NCBI GenBank assembly: GCA_034008185.1
Contig: CM067086.1
Span: 36,283,007-36,347,006 of the forward strand
Source: Gorsachius magnificus
Lineage: Eukaryota; Chordata; Aves; Pelecaniformes; Ardeidae
DNA: 64,000 nucleotides
Reading direction: 5' to 3'
Below, one piece after another: positions 62,101-64,000 of this stretch. The notes beneath the pieces are model-generated. The model did not search any database and was not told where the DNA came from. It was given only the letters and a program-made list of their open reading frames with translations. A program made the position numbers and the translations under genes. Position 1 is the first letter of the stretch, and every line of letters starts with the position of its first letter.

Positions 62101-64000
62101 AAACACAGAAAAGTGGGTCCTCCTGGTCCTTTGTTCATCAGACCAGCAAGAGTCAGGAATACAGTACAGCCAGGGTGTTTAGGCCCTTGGGCCATATCTA
62201 TTGTAGCTTTGCTTTTTAATTTCTCCTTGTTTCAGCCTAACTAGGAGAATATGGCTCAAATCAGCTCTATGCTCTCCAGTAGTAAGCATGGCTATCCTTC
62301 ATCAATAGGGAAGCCCCAGGGCTACTGAGCGCTGGTGTGTTTTGTGTTAGATCATCCACAGCAACTCTGATTCTCCAGCTCGGTCTCTCTGTCCAGGTGC
62401 TTTATTTGGTGCTCACCATTTTTAGTGTGGGTGGTCTTTTCTAGGAATTAACAGAGACATAACAACAGTCTTTCTGCTCAGAATGTTAAGATCAGTGCTT
62501 GAGAACCATTACAATGTGCTTGGCAGAATGTATGCGCATAACAGAGAAGGATACTTATTCTAGGAGAGCTAGATTGAAGAGGTAAGCTTTAATGAAAGTT
62601 TGAAAAGCTTTTGGTTCAGGAGATACCCTTAATCTTTTCTAAAAGCATGCTTAGTAATATTGGTTCTGTGGTTCTCTATGTGAAGGTGCCTCTTCTCCTT
62701 CACCGTATAGGGTGGCATTATGTAATTAATATAGAGAGATCAAAAAAGTTGTGATGTGATGAGATGGGTGATACCTTAGGTAGCAAGGACCACAACTTAA
62801 ACTGACACCCTAACAATGTCTGTCAGGGGAATATGCTCATAGCACTTTCTGTTGCTGTTGAATTTTGAAACTTCTGGAATATAAGTGCTTTCTCTCCTTC
62901 ATAAATGAGTTGCAGTCATTGTATAGAATCAGCAGGGTACCCATTTTGGAGCTCAGTCCTGTGTCTGAAGCATGGCCTTATCATCTGTAGATAGAGAACT
63001 AGGTGTTTTGTGGCACTGGTATTTGACCATCCAGCAGCACTGAAGAGTTCATGAGATACCCATGGTTACCTTGGCAATAAAGTGATGAGATATGCTCAGT
63101 AGAATGGGAATTTTTAGAGGTGGTGAGATTTTCAAAGCTCCTTCCTTTTTTTGTGAGCATTAACTCATTTGGTACTGAGATTCATGTTTAACCAGACAAT
63201 TAAGGAATGCTTTTAATAGGCTGAGAAAAGTTAAAGGGTGTCAGTGTATTCTTTAATCCTGCCATTTGTAACAATCTGTAGCATTTTGTACTCATTTTGC
63301 TTTTTAAGGGTGAATAATTTAGATTCTTTCATCTCCTGATCAGAAACTCCCTTCTGTGTCCCTTCCTCTTAGTTCAGCTTTCTAAATAAGACAATAAACG
63401 ACTCTCAGATGAAATTTTATAGCCTGTACCTCAGTCTGAGTAAAATTACTACCTACTGTCCGTAAACTCCCAAGTCTAAAACCAAATCCAACTAAGCTGG
63501 GCATAGATGGCACTTAAACACCACTGTTCATTATAATGTCATTTATTGGAAGCAAATTGACAACATTTACACAGAAAAAATACTTTATAATCACACAGGA
63601 CAACACTGAAGGGCCACCATTAAACAGTTTGAAATCTTGCCTTCACATTTGTGATGCATTTGGCATGAAATCAGGATCCTGAGATGTTCAGAGAAAAAGG
63701 AGCTCTGCGGTACCCTCCTCCCATCCATAACCCATGTACGTAAGGCTGTAATGGCACTAGCCTGCAAGAGATTCGGAAAGTACGGAAAGCTGTGACCTGT
63801 ACCTTTAATTCATCCCAGCTAGTTCCACGCTGATGAAGTGATCTATCATCATTGCTCCCATACCGGAGCGTATTTTCCTACAAGAAAGTTTAGCCACTGC
63901 AGGGGCGACCGGACTAACATCGCCTGGCATCCAGCAGTGTACAGACTAAACTGTAGTTTTTAGTTAGAGAATATGGAAACTGACAACAAATTATTACTTG
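59200..64000. other. Intron stretch without assignable gene
   Basis: I found no exon, RNA gene, clear transposon or convincing regulatory block. A T-rich run lies near 61310-61335. Frames of 100-107 codons (60670-60972, 61339-61662, 61630-61932) have no recognisable features. The next MEIS2 exon was not seen. Confidence 0.5.

Overview
This is intronic vertebrate DNA, almost certainly from a bird, inside the TALE homeobox gene MEIS2 on the + strand. One coding exon (8237-8382) identifies the gene. It encodes the acidic linker and the first part of the homeodomain, and residues that differ between MEIS paralogues match MEIS2. The avian call rests mainly on a 5'-truncated CR1 LINE (about 38500-38976) that ends in the typical 8-bp ATTCTGTG-type units. 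The AT-rich, CpG-poor background with MIR SINE fossils fits too. The species cannot be named from this.

Layout: 1-8236 is the 3' part of the upstream intron (intron 7 if mammalian numbering holds). 8237-8382 is the exon. 8383-64000 is the 5' part of a very long downstream intron. I did not see the next exon, which would start with HPYPSEEQ and carry the TALE loop, so the intron is probably at least 55 kb. I recognise no other protein-coding gene, rRNA, tRNA or CRISPR. All other open frames look like chance frames or transposon sequence.

The intron alternates between two kinds of sequence. The first is candidate conserved non-coding blocks: low in repeats, compositionally even and rich in homeodomain-type AT cores. 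They lie at 9690-9915, 10240-11360, 14160-15075, 15460-15870, 16600-17350, 25670-27060, 43610-44860 and 51540-53640. They contain an RFX X-box (14776-14790), a MEIS plus PBX/HOX pair (26956-26973), several perfect inverted repeats and a small CpG-island-like patch (52205-52430). Conservation is inferred, not measured. The second kind is sequence with microsatellites and transposon fossils. These comprise one CR1, an antisense CR1/L3 reverse-transcriptase fossil, four MIR-like SINEs, a probable hAT remnant, and a scatter of degenerate short palindromic repeats of a type I associate with turtles and crocodilians.

How it works together: MEIS2 makes a transcription factor that acts with PBX and HOX proteins. 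Developmental regulators of this class often keep enhancers in long introns, and the paralogous intron of MEIS1 is known to contain them. The sensible reading is one exon next to a large regulatory intron. The best leads are the CpG patch with its neighbouring blocks, the X-box block, the MEIS/PBX motif pair and several unexplained hairpins.
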